Assembly: GCA_028690665.1 (NCBI GenBank)
Contig: JAQVAV010000005.1
Coordinates: 1 to 64,000 of the forward strand
Length of the DNA stretch: 64,000 bases
From: Paludibacter sp.
Lineage (GTDB): Bacteria > Bacteroidota > Bacteroidia > Bacteroidales > Paludibacteraceae
Reading direction: 5' to 3'
Both the position numbers and the translations under genes were made by a program. Under the pieces are notes generated by a model, which was not told the origin of the DNA, searched no databases, and saw nothing but the letters and a program-made list of their open reading frames with translations. Below, piece after piece: positions 1 through 8,782 of the stretch (positions are counted from its first letter, which is position 1; each line of letters begins with the position of its first letter).

Positions 1-1036
1 TTGGAATTTCTATTGTCGCTTCCTTAACTTGCCTTTTCCCTTTGTAGCCTCTATCTCCAATTAATGTTTTTATCGTTGTTTTGCCCAATAACCGTTCTGT
101 TTGTTCCAGTGCCGGTTCTATTGTGTGTCCATCATAAGGATTCCGAAAACCCATAGCCCCGATAATTACACCTGTGGTTTGGGTGTAGATAATCGAAACC
201 TTGTTGCCAAATTCATATTTCTTATGTTCCTTGCCTTTGGATATGCACTGAACATCAGGCTCATGCACTGAATAAACCTTATTGCTATCGCTCTTCTTCT
301 GATTTAGAATACGCTTAAACAAATCAATATCCGATTGATACCTGGAATCGGCAGATAAGTTTCTTTCCAACTCACGAACTAATCTTCCTGCAATTGTTTT
401 TTCTTTTCTATCGGCTTTTCTGGCTTTCCACTTGTTACGTGGATGATTCCTGAAACGCTGATCCAGACTTAGCTTCTTTAGTGTGCGACTGTAGCTTTGA
501 CGAACCGGAAGATTTTCTTTTTCTGCTATCTTTTTGCACTTGTCTATGATCTTGCGATGCAGCTTACTGTCCGTTGGGAAAGTGATATTCTTTTCCTGAA
601 CTGTAGTATCTATGCTCGCAGTGGAATCATGACTGTCATCTCCGTTAATTCGAATACTTTCTTTCAAAATTAACTCTATCCCGGATTCTCCAATCCGATG
701 ACGAAAATGAACCAACTCTGATGCTTCACAAGGAACTGTTGGTATAAAATCATTCTGACCGCAGAAGTACTGATAATAAACATTTTCACTCCATTGCTCT
801 ACTACACTCTCGTCTGAAATGTTGCGCAAATGTTTTAAAATTAGCAACCCTACCATGAGTCGAATCGGTTTGGCCGGACGACCATTGTTTGAACAATATA
901 GAGGCGAAAACGAATCTTCAAACATCTGCCAATCCACTTTATTGGCTAAAATGTACATCGGATGTTTTTGATTCAGGGTATCCTCTAATCCAAAATACAT
1001 TTTGCTTTGATGGCTATCTTTCTTTTTGCTTAGCAT
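1..1036 (-). CDS. IS5-type transposase (3' end outside window)
   Basis: The reverse strand reads without a stop from an ATG at 1036 to the window edge, giving at least 345 residues that start MLSKKKDSHQSKMYFG. The N-terminal third has the DUF772-like pattern of IS5/IS1182-type transposases (NGRPAKPIRLMVGLLILK, then an ENVYYQYFCG stretch). A DDE-type catalytic Asp is plausible at DSTASIDTTVQEKN near residue 140, and a second at LIGDRGYKG near residue 325; the final Glu would lie off the left edge. The enzyme would cut and paste its own element. The element sits directly beside a truncated secreted-protein gene, which suggests that its insertion broke that gene. The exact IS family is inferred from memory of motifs and would need an ISfinder match. 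Confidence 0.85.
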   Translation of the reverse strand, partial: MLSKKKDSHQSKMYFGLEDTLNQKHPMYILANKVDWQMFEDSFSPLYCSNNGRPAKPIRLMVGLLILKHLRNISDESVVEQWSENVYYQYFCGQNDFIPTVPCEASELVHFRHRIGESGIELILKESIRINGDDSHDSTASIDTTVQEKNITFPTDSKLHRKIIDKCKKIAEKENLPVRQSYSRTLKKLSLDQRFRNHPRNKWKARKADRKEKTIAGRLVRELERNLSADSRYQSDIDLFKRILNQKKSDSNKVYSVHEPDVQCISKGKEHKKYEFGNKVSIIYTQTTGVIIGAMGFRNPYDGHTIEPALEQTERLLGKTTIKTLIGDRGYKGKRQVKEATIEIP

Positions 1037-1041
1037 ATTTT

Positions 1042-1083
1042 ATTTGCAAGTTTTACTCTCTAAATATACGAAAACTTGCAAAT
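1042..1083. repeat. 13-bp perfect inverted repeat upstream of transposase
   Basis: ATTTGCAAGTTTT at 1042-1054 is the exact reverse complement of AAAACTTGCAAAT at 1071-1083, with a 16-nt AT-rich spacer. It lies 6 bp upstream of the transposase ATG. It could be the outer end of the IS, or a hairpin or operator controlling transposase expression. The IS boundary itself cannot be fixed because the other end is off the window. Confidence 0.6.
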
Positions 1084-1169
1084 TTAAACAAGAAATATGA
1101 ATGTTATTTTACTGAATATCTTTATGTTATTCCCTTTTTAATGACCGACTAATTAATTATGGTATATGG

Positions 1170-1589
1170 TTGGGGTCGAGAAATGGAAACAGGACATATT
1201 GCGACGATGATGCGGGATACTCTTTCGGTAGTAGCATTGACAATCATGATTTTGCTGATTACAATACCGTAACCGGAAATACTTTTACCGGAAATTTATC
1301 GACATGGCAAATTAAAAACGATGGAAAAAACAATAGCATAAACCTTGAAACACAAATTAAAAATGAAACGACAAATAACTATATCATAACATATTACGAC
1401 AAAAAAATTATATGTAAAAACATAAGCGATCAAGCGACTATTAAAATACTTAACAGTATTGGCAACGTAATACTGTATACACACCCCATAGAAAATATCG
1501 TTTATCTTCCCAGCATTTCGAAAGGAATTTATTTTGTTCTGTTATCGGATAGTGATAAAATGCATGTTAGAAAAATATTGGTTGAATGA
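1170..1589 (+). pseudogene. C-terminal remnant of a secreted protein with a T9SS type A sorting domain
   Basis: About 140 residues are readable. There is no credible start codon: the frame opens at 1116 and the first possible initiator, at 1170, is a TTG. The last ~75 residues have the layout of a Por secretion system (type IX) C-terminal signal: a beta-strand IKILNSIGNVIL, then the SKGIYFVLL motif and a final KILVE. The upstream part (SRNGNRTYCDDDAGYSFG) looks like the end of a beta-rich extracellular domain. The gene is cut off by the transposase-bearing element on its left, so this is probably a dead fragment. Such proteins are exported by the Sec and T9SS machinery and attached to the cell surface. 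The function of the missing part is unknown. Confidence 0.6.
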
Positions 1590-1598
1590 TTTTATATT

Positions 1599-1775
1599 GA
1601 AGTTGTCTTGACTTTTCATAATAATTTTTTATTTCAATATAGATTAGAAAAACAAAAAACACCCCGATAGAATCAGGATTACAGAAATTCAGTAGGGAAT
1701 AAAATCTGTACTTCCTGTCTGAAAGAAATATAATATTCTTTAATTCTGTCTTGATTTAAACGTTGAGATAAATTC
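1599..1775 (+). repeat. MITE-like dispersed repeat, copy 1
   Basis: This ~177-bp non-coding block matches, in reverse complement, the block at 23201-23383 over its whole length. Shared stretches include GATAGAATCAGGATTACAGA and AATTCTGTCTTGATTTAAA. Its left end, GAAGTTGTCTTGACTTTT, corresponds to the terminal inverted repeat of copy 2. Its right end (GTTGAGATAAATTC) is decayed. It begins 10 bp after the stop of the truncated T9SS gene. Confidence 0.75.
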
Positions 1776-1861
1776 GTTACCTGATATACAAATCGAAAAG
1801 AGAGGAAAATTTTCATTACTAAGAAATTCAAATAAATAAATCAAATAACCTTTTTATTATC

Positions 1862-3550
1862 ATGACTAATATATCCCCCAAAAAGCCCTCTTACGTTATA
1901 GGTGTAGACTATGGGTCCGATTCGGTACGCGCTTTATTAGTAGATGCTATGAATGGCAGAGAATTAGGACTATCCATATTCGAATATCCTCGTTGGAAAA
2001 AAGGGCTTTATTGTGATAGTTCTAAAAATCAGTTCAGACAACATCCTTTAGATTATATCGAAGGATTTGAAAGCGTAGTTAAAGACGTCGTAAAACAATG
2101 TCCAAATGCGGCTTCGCATATAAAAGCACTATCAATAGATACTACGGGGTCTACACCGGTTGCGGTAGATGAAAAAGGCACTCCTTTAGCATTAAAACCT
2201 GAATTTTCAGAAAACCCCAATGCCATGTTTATATTGTGGAAAGATCATACTGCAATAAAAGAAGCCGATGAAATTAATAATATCGCTCACACATGGGGAG
2301 GCACAGACTATACTCGTTATTGCGGAGGATCATATTCATCAGAATGGTTTTGGGCAAAGATTCTTCATATTATCCGTCAGGATGATAAGATTGAAAAAGC
2401 GGCTTATGCCTGGGTTGAACATTGTGATTGGTTGCCGGCTATGCTTACCGGGCATCAAAATCCAATTAAAATTAAAAGGAGTCGATGTGCAGCCGGACAC
2501 AAAGCAATGTGGCATAGCGACTGGAATGGTTTCCCTTCTCCTGATTTTTTAGAAATACTTGATAGAAGATTAGTCAAAGTCAGAAAAAATATGAACGACC
2601 AAACTCTAACTTCAGACCATGAAGTCGGGATTATTTCTGAAGAATGGGCAACACGCTTGGGGATCAACAATTCTGTTATAATAGGAGTTGGAGCATTAGA
2701 TGCCCACATTGGAGCGGTTGGGGCTGAAATTACGCCTCATTTTCTCTGTAAAGTTATCGGGACCTCAACCTGCGACATGCTTATGGCCCCGGCCAAAGAT
2801 ATAAAAGGCAAATTAATAAAAGGGATTAGTGGGCAGGTGGATGGGTCTATTATTCCGGGGATGGAGGGTATGGAAGCCGGACAATCTGCTTTTGGGGACA
2901 CTTACGCGTGGTTTAAAAAACTTTTAATGTGGCCTATCGAAAACATACTAACACATTCTGAATTTATCGACTGCAATCAAAAAGAAAAAATTAAAGATGA
3001 ATTATCCACAAAAATCATTGCTAAACTAACAGAAGAAGCAGAAAAAATACCGGCAGCAGAAACACATCTTATTGCCTTAGATTGGTTAAATGGTCGTAGA
3101 ACTCCGGATGTAAACCTGTCTCTCAAAGCAATAATTTCCGGGTTAACATTAGGCACAGATGCCCCTCGTATTTTCAGAGCCTTAGTGGAATCAACAGCTT
3201 TTGGTTCTAAGGCAATTATCGACCGCTTTATAGCTGAAGGAATACAAGTAACCGGAGTAATAGCTCTGGGAGGAGTTGCAAAAAAATCGCCATTCATAAT
3301 GCAAATCCTTGCAAATGTGCTAAATATGCCGATTCAGGTTGTCCGTTCCGACCAAGCTTGTGCACTGGGAGCTGCGATGTATGCATCCGTAGTTGCAGGA
3401 ATACATCTCAACATTCTTGAAGCTCAAAAAAATATGGGTAAAGGTTTTGAAAAAATATATTTTCCAGACAAAGAAAAGGTACAGGAATATCGAATGCTTT
3501 ATAACAAATACAATAAATTAGGATCTTTTATAGAAAAATCCGAGTTGTAA
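1862..3550 (+). CDS. araB: Ribulokinase (FGGY carbohydrate kinase)
   Basis: This 562-residue protein would phosphorylate L-ribulose with ATP to L-ribulose-5-phosphate in the cytoplasm (arabinose catabolism). The N-terminal FGGY domain opens with the phosphate-binding GVDYGSDSVRALLVD (residues ~14-28). The typical ribulokinase CDWLPAMLTG follows at ~187-196. The proposed catalytic Asp is D280 in GALDAHIGAVG. The C-terminal domain carries the adenosine-binding GGVAKKSPFIMQILANVLN near 467-485. Length agrees with the AraB family. It is a single gene: no isomerase, epimerase or transporter is adjacent, and a strong terminator follows. The start ATG at 1862 follows an AT-rich leader. Confidence 0.92.
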   Translation: MTNISPKKPSYVIGVDYGSDSVRALLVDAMNGRELGLSIFEYPRWKKGLYCDSSKNQFRQHPLDYIEGFESVVKDVVKQCPNAASHIKALSIDTTGSTPVAVDEKGTPLALKPEFSENPNAMFILWKDHTAIKEADEINNIAHTWGGTDYTRYCGGSYSSEWFWAKILHIIRQDDKIEKAAYAWVEHCDWLPAMLTGHQNPIKIKRSRCAAGHKAMWHSDWNGFPSPDFLEILDRRLVKVRKNMNDQTLTSDHEVGIISEEWATRLGINNSVIIGVGALDAHIGAVGAEITPHFLCKVIGTSTCDMLMAPAKDIKGKLIKGISGQVDGSIIPGMEGMEAGQSAFGDTYAWFKKLLMWPIENILTHSEFIDCNQKEKIKDELSTKIIAKLTEEAEKIPAAETHLIALDWLNGRRTPDVNLSLKAIISGLTLGTDAPRIFRALVESTAFGSKAIIDRFIAEGIQVTGVIALGGVAKKSPFIMQILANVLNMPIQVVRSDQACALGAAMYASVVAGIHLNILEAQKNMGKGFEKIYFPDKEKVQEYRMLYNKYNKLGSFIEKSEL

Positions 3551-3573
3551 ATCTTACAAATATCATATTAGCT

Positions 3574-3610
3574 AAAAAACTGCAGTCAGCTTTTGTCCTG
3601 CAGTTTTTTT
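3574..3610 (+). terminator. Rho-independent terminator of araB
   Basis: AAAAAACTGCAG (3574-3585) pairs with CTGCAGTTTTTTT (3598-3610) across a 12-nt loop and ends in a seven-T run. It sits 24 bp after the araB stop. Confidence 0.85.
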
Positions 3611-3681
3611 ATGCTCTAAAGAAGAACTCAAGATACTATGTGGTGTACCTAATTAAAAAATAAAATTTCAAATTAATTTTT

Positions 3682-3689
3682 TAAATTTG
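3682..3689 (+). promoter_or_regulatory. Possible -7 element for the ABC exporter operon
   Basis: TAAATTTG fits the Bacteroidetes TAnnTTTG consensus in the gap between the araB terminator and the ABC gene. It would give a leader of about 160 nt. No clear -33 TTTG is seen, so support is moderate. The rest of the 3551-3853 gap is AT-rich with no gene. Confidence 0.4.
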
Positions 3690-3853
3690 TACCTGATATT
3701 ATATTTTTAAAATATATCCAACTGCTAAGGATTTATAAATATAAATTGGTTAATCCATATTTAGAGAAAAATCCTTCAAAACAGAAGTTTATTTAATGAA
3801 ATTTCCTCTATAATTCACATTTCTGCTTTAAAATAGATACGCCAAATAACATT

Positions 3854-4756
3854 ATGCCATTACTAGAAGTACACAACGTAGTCAAACAATATGCAGGACA
3901 CCGCGCCCTCGATGGAGTGAGTCTCGAAGTACCCGAAAATTCTATTTACGGATTACTCGGCCCGAACGGTGCCGGCAAAACCACCCTGATCCGTATTATT
4001 AACCGGATAACAGCTCCCGATAGCGGGGATGTACTCCTGAACGGTCAAAAACTTACAGCAGATTTGGTACAGCAAATAGGTTATCTTCCTGAAGAACGCG
4101 GATTGTATAAAAAAATGAAAATCGGCGAGCAGGCCTTGTATCTGGCGCAGCTAAAAGGAATGAGCAAGAATGATGCTTTGAAAGCACTCAAATACTGGTT
4201 CGAAAAATTCGAAATTCAGGCATGGTGGAACAAAAAAGTGGAAGAACTTTCGAAAGGAATGGCACAGAAAGTACAATTTATAACCACTATTTTACACGAA
4301 CCTAAGTTGCTGATTTTCGACGAGCCTTTCAGCGGATTCGACCCGGTAAACGCTGACCTGCTGAAACGAGAAATTTTAGAACTACGTGACAAAGGAGCGA
4401 CAATTATTTTCTCAACTCACAATATGGGAACCGTCGAAGATTTGTGCGAAAACATTTCGCTCGTCAACAAATCGCAGATCGTTCTTCAGGGAAATGTAGC
4501 CGACATAAGAGCTTCTCACGCAACGAACACCTATAAAATTAAAACCCGGCAGGAAGTCAGGATGGATGGTTTTGACGTATTGGAAGAAAAAAATGCCAAT
4601 GGATTTTTTGAAAGCATAGTCAAAAAGGATTTGGCAGATTCAAACAATTTTTTACTTCAAAAACTCATGCAACAAACAGAAATTTTTTCATTCGAGGAAA
4701 TTCTTCCGACCATGAACGATATTTTTATCAGAACAGTCACGGGAACCATCAACTAA
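3854..4756 (+). CDS. ABC transporter ATP-binding protein, NatA type
   Basis: This 300-residue ATPase would drive the ABC-2-type exporter encoded just downstream. The Walker A GPNGAGKT is at ~36-43, the signature is LSKGM at ~133, the Walker B LLIFDEP is at ~153-159, and the switch His is in STHNMGTVE. The ~80 residues after the ATPase core form the DUF4162-like extension typical of NatA homologues. The permease starts 32 bp after this stop, so the two form an operon. The family handles Na+ or small molecules; the substrate here cannot be read from sequence. Confidence 0.88.
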   Translation: MPLLEVHNVVKQYAGHRALDGVSLEVPENSIYGLLGPNGAGKTTLIRIINRITAPDSGDVLLNGQKLTADLVQQIGYLPEERGLYKKMKIGEQALYLAQLKGMSKNDALKALKYWFEKFEIQAWWNKKVEELSKGMAQKVQFITTILHEPKLLIFDEPFSGFDPVNADLLKREILELRDKGATIIFSTHNMGTVEDLCENISLVNKSQIVLQGNVADIRASHATNTYKIKTRQEVRMDGFDVLEEKNANGFFESIVKKDLADSNNFLLQKLMQQTEIFSFEEILPTMNDIFIRTVTGTIN

Positions 4757-4788
4757 TTACTAATTGTCTCATTATTTCATTAGAAAAC

Positions 4789-6123
4789 ATGTCGAAAATA
4801 AGCTTAATTATAAAAAGGGAATACACTACCCGCGTTATGAAAAAGTCATTCATTCTGTTGACTTTCCTTACACCGGTTTTATTGGTTGGAATGATTTCCT
4901 TAATTGTATATCTGGGCAGTATCAAGGATGATAAAATCAAAAATATTGTAGTAATTGATAAAACCGGAATGTACAAAGAGGTGCTCAAAAGTAATGAATC
5001 GTACCATTTTCAGTTTACGGATTCGAGCATCGACGAATTAAAGCAACAGGATAGAAAAGAAAGTGAATTTGCAGCTTTGCTGTATATTGGCAACGACTTG
5101 AGCAAAGATTCGTCGGCAGCCGTTATGTATTCCGACAAACAAATCAATCTGGAACTGAAATCGTATGTTGCAGGGCTGTTGAACAAATATACCGAACAGC
5201 AAAAATTAGCGGCATACAATATTCCAAACCTTAAACAGATGGTTGAAAAATCCCGTACCGACATAAACCTGAAAACTATAAAATGGGGAGAAGATGGTAA
5301 AGAGAAAGAAGGCTCAGCAGAGCTGGCACTGATTATAGGAATGATTACAGCCTTTGTAATTTACATGTTTATTGTGATTTATGGCGCTCAGGTAATGAGC
5401 GGTGTTGTGCAGGAAAAGACCAACCGCATTGTAGAAGTTATCATTTCATCGGTAAAGCCGTTTGAATTAATGATGGGCAAAATTATTGGAATAGCGCTTG
5501 TCGGGCTTACACAATTTTTAATGTGGGTTGTACTGAGCGCGGCCATTATGTTCGGAGTTTCGTCCGCCGTTTCGAAAGGAGTTGATCCAGCTTCTTTCGA
5601 GAAGATGCAAAACATGAGTCAAATAAGCATGCAAACATCCTCTACCATACCGAGTGATGCAGCCACTGCCAAACTACAGGAAGTAATGACTGCGATAAAC
5701 GGACTTGATTTTGTCCAGATTATCACACTTTTCATCATTTACTTTTTGGGTGGATACTTGCTTTATGCATCTTTATTTGCGGCCATTGGTTCAGCGGTAG
5801 ATAACGAAACCGACACCCAGCAGTTCTCGTTCCCAATTATGATTCCGATTATGTTTGCCATTTATGCAGGCATTTTCAGCGCCGAGAACCCGGATGGTCC
5901 GCTAGCTTTTTGGTGCTCTATGATTCCGTTTACATCTCCAATTGTAATGATGGTGCGCCTGCCGTTCGATGTCCCCTTTTGGCAAATATCTCTTTCGATC
6001 GGGATCCTGATCCTTTCATTTATCGGAACAACATGGATGGCGGGAAAAATTTACCGGACGGGAATTCTTATGTACGGAAAAAAAGTAAGTTGGAAAGAAA
6101 TGTGGAAATGGCTGAGATATTGA
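4789..6123 (+). CDS. ABC-2 family permease, NatB type
   Basis: This 444-residue inner-membrane protein has the ABC-2 layout. A short cytoplasmic start (SLIIKREYTTRVMKKSF) is followed by TM1, a large extracytoplasmic domain (~45-180) and a cluster of about five TM helices from residue ~185 on. The stretch VVQEKTNRIVEVIISSVKPFELMMGKI is split across the coupling region characteristic of NatB/YhaP permeases. It partners with the ATPase immediately upstream. The substrate is unknown. The stop lies ~105 bp before the next gene, so the deacylase may or may not be co-transcribed. Confidence 0.87.
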   Translation: MSKISLIIKREYTTRVMKKSFILLTFLTPVLLVGMISLIVYLGSIKDDKIKNIVVIDKTGMYKEVLKSNESYHFQFTDSSIDELKQQDRKESEFAALLYIGNDLSKDSSAAVMYSDKQINLELKSYVAGLLNKYTEQQKLAAYNIPNLKQMVEKSRTDINLKTIKWGEDGKEKEGSAELALIIGMITAFVIYMFIVIYGAQVMSGVVQEKTNRIVEVIISSVKPFELMMGKIIGIALVGLTQFLMWVVLSAAIMFGVSSAVSKGVDPASFEKMQNMSQISMQTSSTIPSDAATAKLQEVMTAINGLDFVQIITLFIIYFLGGYLLYASLFAAIGSAVDNETDTQQFSFPIMIPIMFAIYAGIFSAENPDGPLAFWCSMIPFTSPIVMMVRLPFDVPFWQISLSIGILILSFIGTTWMAGKIYRTGILMYGKKVSWKEMWKWLRY

Positions 6124-6228
6124 TATTATATTGTTCCCTATTTTGAAGTTTATTGGCTCATTGGTATATTAACTCATTAACCACCCATTGTCTTGGTTCT
6201 TGGCTCTAACATCTTGGTTCTTATAAAA

Positions 6229-6702
6229 ATGAAAACAGAAAAAACAAATGTTGCCCGATCGCTGGATAAGTCGAAAATCGTCTACGAACTTATCCCGTAT
6301 GAAGTAGACGAAAATGATCTGAGCGCAGTGCATGTAGCGGCACAACTCAATGAGCCTATCGAAAAAGTTTTCAAAACTCTGGTTCTGAAAGGAGATAAAT
6401 CAGGTTATTTTGTGTGCATTATTCCGGGTGCGGAAGAGCTTGATATGAAAAAAGCAGCAAAAGCCTCCGGCAACAAGAAATGTGATATGATCCCTATGAA
6501 GGATCTGCTCAGCGTGGCAGGTTATATTCGTGGAGCCTGTTCGCCCGTCGGTATGAAAAAACTTTACCCGACCTTTATTCACGAAACATGTCTGAATTTT
6601 GATAAAATATACGTCAGTGCCGGTAAGCGGGGCCTGCAAATCTACCTGAATCCTCAGGATTTGATCAAACAGGTAAACGCTCAAATATACAACCTGATAT
6701 AA
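6229..6702 (+). CDS. ybaK: Cys-tRNA(Pro)/Cys-tRNA deacylase, YbaK/EbsC family
   Basis: This 157-residue cytoplasmic enzyme would hydrolyse Cys-tRNA(Pro) mischarged by prolyl-tRNA synthetase. The YbaK hallmark EKVFKTLVLKGDKSGYFV (catalytic Lys region) is near residues 45-62, followed by the conserved SVAGYIRGACSPVGMKK. I chose the ATG at 6229 (MKTEKTNVARSLDK) because it matches the usual start of the family. An upstream in-frame ATG at 6193 would add only hydrophobic leader-like sequence (MVLGSNILVLIK). No terminator is visible between this gene and the ECF sigma gene. Confidence 0.88.
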   Translation: MKTEKTNVARSLDKSKIVYELIPYEVDENDLSAVHVAAQLNEPIEKVFKTLVLKGDKSGYFVCIIPGAEELDMKKAAKASGNKKCDMIPMKDLLSVAGYIRGACSPVGMKKLYPTFIHETCLNFDKIYVSAGKRGLQIYLNPQDLIKQVNAQIYNLI

Positions 6703-6905
6703 GGAAACTCACGGGGTGACTTAGAGTCATTCTATTAGCAAAAAAATACCCGATAGGCAAATAAAAAACTCATCCACGAACTCAAGAACTCCAAAACAAA
6801 ACAAGTCAATTCTATAATTTTAAAAATTTCTGATTAACAACCAGTTATAATCAAACAATTTATTCTCCCAATTTTCAATTTCTTCAAAAAAATTATTTAA
6901 TTTCA

Positions 6906-6925
6906 ATGCAACATTTTAGTTGCAT
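6906..6925. promoter_or_regulatory. Palindrome ATGCAAC-N6-GTTGCAT in the sigma-factor leader
   Basis: ATGCAAC (6906-6912) and GTTGCAT (6919-6925) form a perfect 7-bp dyad with a 6-bp spacer, ending 18 bp before the sigma-factor ATG. Its size and position fit a dimeric repressor or activator site, or a short leader hairpin. No TAnnTTTG element is visible next to it, which would agree with an alternative (ECF) promoter. Confidence 0.45.
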
Positions 6926-6943
6926 ATTTCATCTTTTTCGAAA

Positions 6944-7519
6944 ATGAAGGAAGAAAAAGTTACAGACGAACAGGAACTGATTGCAGGCTGCAAAAAAGGT
7001 AAACCGTGGGCGCAACGGGCGGTTTACGATCTTTACGCACCTACGATGATGAGTATCTGTTATCGGTATGTCAACGACCGGGAAACCGCACGCGACCTCC
7101 TTCAGGATGGATTTATCAGATTATTTACAAAAATAGATTCGTATTCCGGCACAGGTGCGTTTGCCGGATGGGTTCGGCGGATATTTGTAACTACATCGCT
7201 CGAATTTCTGCGGCAGAAAAATGCGCTGAAACAAAGTTCAAATATCGACGACTATAACAATTATATTGAGAATGTTGATGAAACGGTGCTCCAGAAAATT
7301 TCGGCAGATGATCTTATGGCTTGTATAAGCCGGCTATCGGATGGTTACCGCACAGTTTTCAATCTCTACGCTATCGAAGGATATTCTCATGCCGAAATTG
7401 CCGGAATGCTGAATATCACAGAAGTTACTTCAAGGACACAATATATGCGCGCCCGGAAGATTTTACAAAAAGAAGTATTAATGCTTCATGGAAAAGAGTA
7501 TGCAGAACAATATAAATAA
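6944..7519 (+). CDS. ECF-type RNA polymerase sigma factor (sigma-70 family)
   Basis: This 191-residue sigma factor has only regions 2 and 4. Region 2 contains RETARDLLQDGFIRLF and the -10-recognition part GAFAGWVRRIFVTTSLEFL (residues ~46-90). Region 4 carries the helix-turn-helix around GYSHAEIAGMLNITEVTSRT (~145-165). The ATG at 6944 (MKEEKVTDEQELI) is preferred over an upstream TTG at 6920. The next gene, a one-TM anti-sigma-like protein, overlaps its end, the arrangement usual for an ECF sigma factor and its membrane regulator. It probably transcribes the following exported-protein operon and may autoregulate. Confidence 0.9.
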   Translation: MKEEKVTDEQELIAGCKKGKPWAQRAVYDLYAPTMMSICYRYVNDRETARDLLQDGFIRLFTKIDSYSGTGAFAGWVRRIFVTTSLEFLRQKNALKQSSNIDDYNNYIENVDETVLQKISADDLMACISRLSDGYRTVFNLYAIEGYSHAEIAGMLNITEVTSRTQYMRARKILQKEVLMLHGKEYAEQYK

Positions 7520-8771
7520 TAACGAAAACGATTTTCTGAGGGATATTTTCAAGGAAAAACTTGAAAATCAGACTATGCCTGTCGACGAAAAATGTTGGGC
7601 GGAAATCGAAATGCGTTTGCAGCAAAAAGAGAAGCGTAAACGCGTCATTCCCTTTTGGTGGTGGACAACCGGAGGCGCTGCCGCAGCTATTATATTACTG
7701 CTGATTCTTGTACGTCCGTTTTCAAACAATCAATTTGAACCTATAGCTGAAACAATTCAAAAAGAAACATCCATAGTAGTTGCCAACAAAACAGTTAAAA
7801 ACGAAAATAAGTTTATCAAAAAGAATCATAAAGTTTTTGCCGCAGATATTGTGCTTTCGAAGAAAAAATCAGTACAAAATTCAATAGACTTAAACAAAAA
7901 AACAGAAAGTAAGAACACAGAATCAACAGAAAAGATACAGAATTCAAAACAAGAAGCAGTAATAACAGACAATGGAAATGATATAATCGGGAATGAGACA
8001 GAACAAAAGCAAACAATAAACGAAGCAAAAACGGAATCAGTAATACCTGTTGAAAAGAAAAGTCTGAAGAAAAGCAAACCATTAGAAGAAAAGCAGCCTG
8101 AATGGGAAGATCCGAAAAAGAAAAATTCCGAAAAAGACTGGGGTATTATAGCTTCTGTCGGAGCATCGGGAGGGGCATCCGCCAGTAATTCCAATATTTC
8201 TTCAGGAAATTATTCAATGAAAAGAAGTATTATAAAAGCTTCAACAGTAACAACTGTTCTTGCTCCGGCTGATTTCAGAACAAGAGAATATCTGCCTCCA
8301 ATTAATTTTTCGATCGGAGTTGCACGCGGAATCTCAAAAACATGGTCTGTTGAATCCGGCATCAACTATAGCTTTTTAATGACAAACTTTACGGATGATA
8401 ATTACGATGCAGCATCAAAACTGCATTATATAGGTATTCCTTTAAAAATCAACAAAGCCATTTTCAGAAGTAATAAATGGGGTGTATACGGTTCTGCAGG
8501 AGCTATGATTGAAAAAGGAATTTACTCTGATTTTACACAAAGGCAACATGTAGGAGAACAAATTATAATAACCACGGCAGGAAACAAAATTGATGGAATT
8601 CAGTGGTCGCTCAACGCAGCAGCCGGAATTTCATATACTGTTTTTAAAAACACGGAATTATATGTTCAGCCTGATTTTTCTTATTTCTTTGAGAACAATC
8701 AACCTGTTAGTATACGGTCGGACAAAAAACTCGTTGTTGAATTCAGAGGCGGTTTAAGGTTTAATTTTTAA
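7500..8771 (+). CDS. Anti-sigma-like membrane protein fused to a C-terminal outer-membrane beta-barrel domain
   Basis: This ~423-residue protein has three parts. Residues ~1-45 are a short soluble N-terminus resembling anti-sigma domains (FLRDIFKEKLENQTMPVDEKCW). A single TM helix of WWW/AAAAIILLLILV type follows at ~48-68. After a Lys/Glu/Asn-rich linker (~75-210), the last ~210 residues alternate in PorT/OMP_b-brl fashion (KTWSVESGINYSFLM, GIPLKINKAI, final VVEFRGGLRFNF ending in Phe). The start overlaps the sigma-factor stop by 20 nt (ATG 7500, A-rich upstream); ATG 7488 adds four residues. An inner-membrane helix joined to a barrel implies either envelope spanning or a barrel-like periplasmic sensor. 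I infer that it holds the sigma factor. Confidence 0.75.
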   Translation: MQNNINNNENDFLRDIFKEKLENQTMPVDEKCWAEIEMRLQQKEKRKRVIPFWWWTTGGAAAAIILLLILVRPFSNNQFEPIAETIQKETSIVVANKTVKNENKFIKKNHKVFAADIVLSKKKSVQNSIDLNKKTESKNTESTEKIQNSKQEAVITDNGNDIIGNETEQKQTINEAKTESVIPVEKKSLKKSKPLEEKQPEWEDPKKKNSEKDWGIIASVGASGGASASNSNISSGNYSMKRSIIKASTVTTVLAPADFRTREYLPPINFSIGVARGISKTWSVESGINYSFLMTNFTDDNYDAASKLHYIGIPLKINKAIFRSNKWGVYGSAGAMIEKGIYSDFTQRQHVGEQIIITTAGNKIDGIQWSLNAAAGISYTVFKNTELYVQPDFSYFFENNQPVSIRSDKKLVVEFRGGLRFNF

Positions 8772-8782
8772 TTACAAGAGCC

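Noticed and set aside
889-1152. 87-residue open frame on the plus strand
   Set aside because: It lies antisense to the transposase and has no family-like features.
1862-3550. Arabinose utilisation operon
   Set aside because: No araA, araD or transporter adjoins; the gene is followed by a strong terminator.
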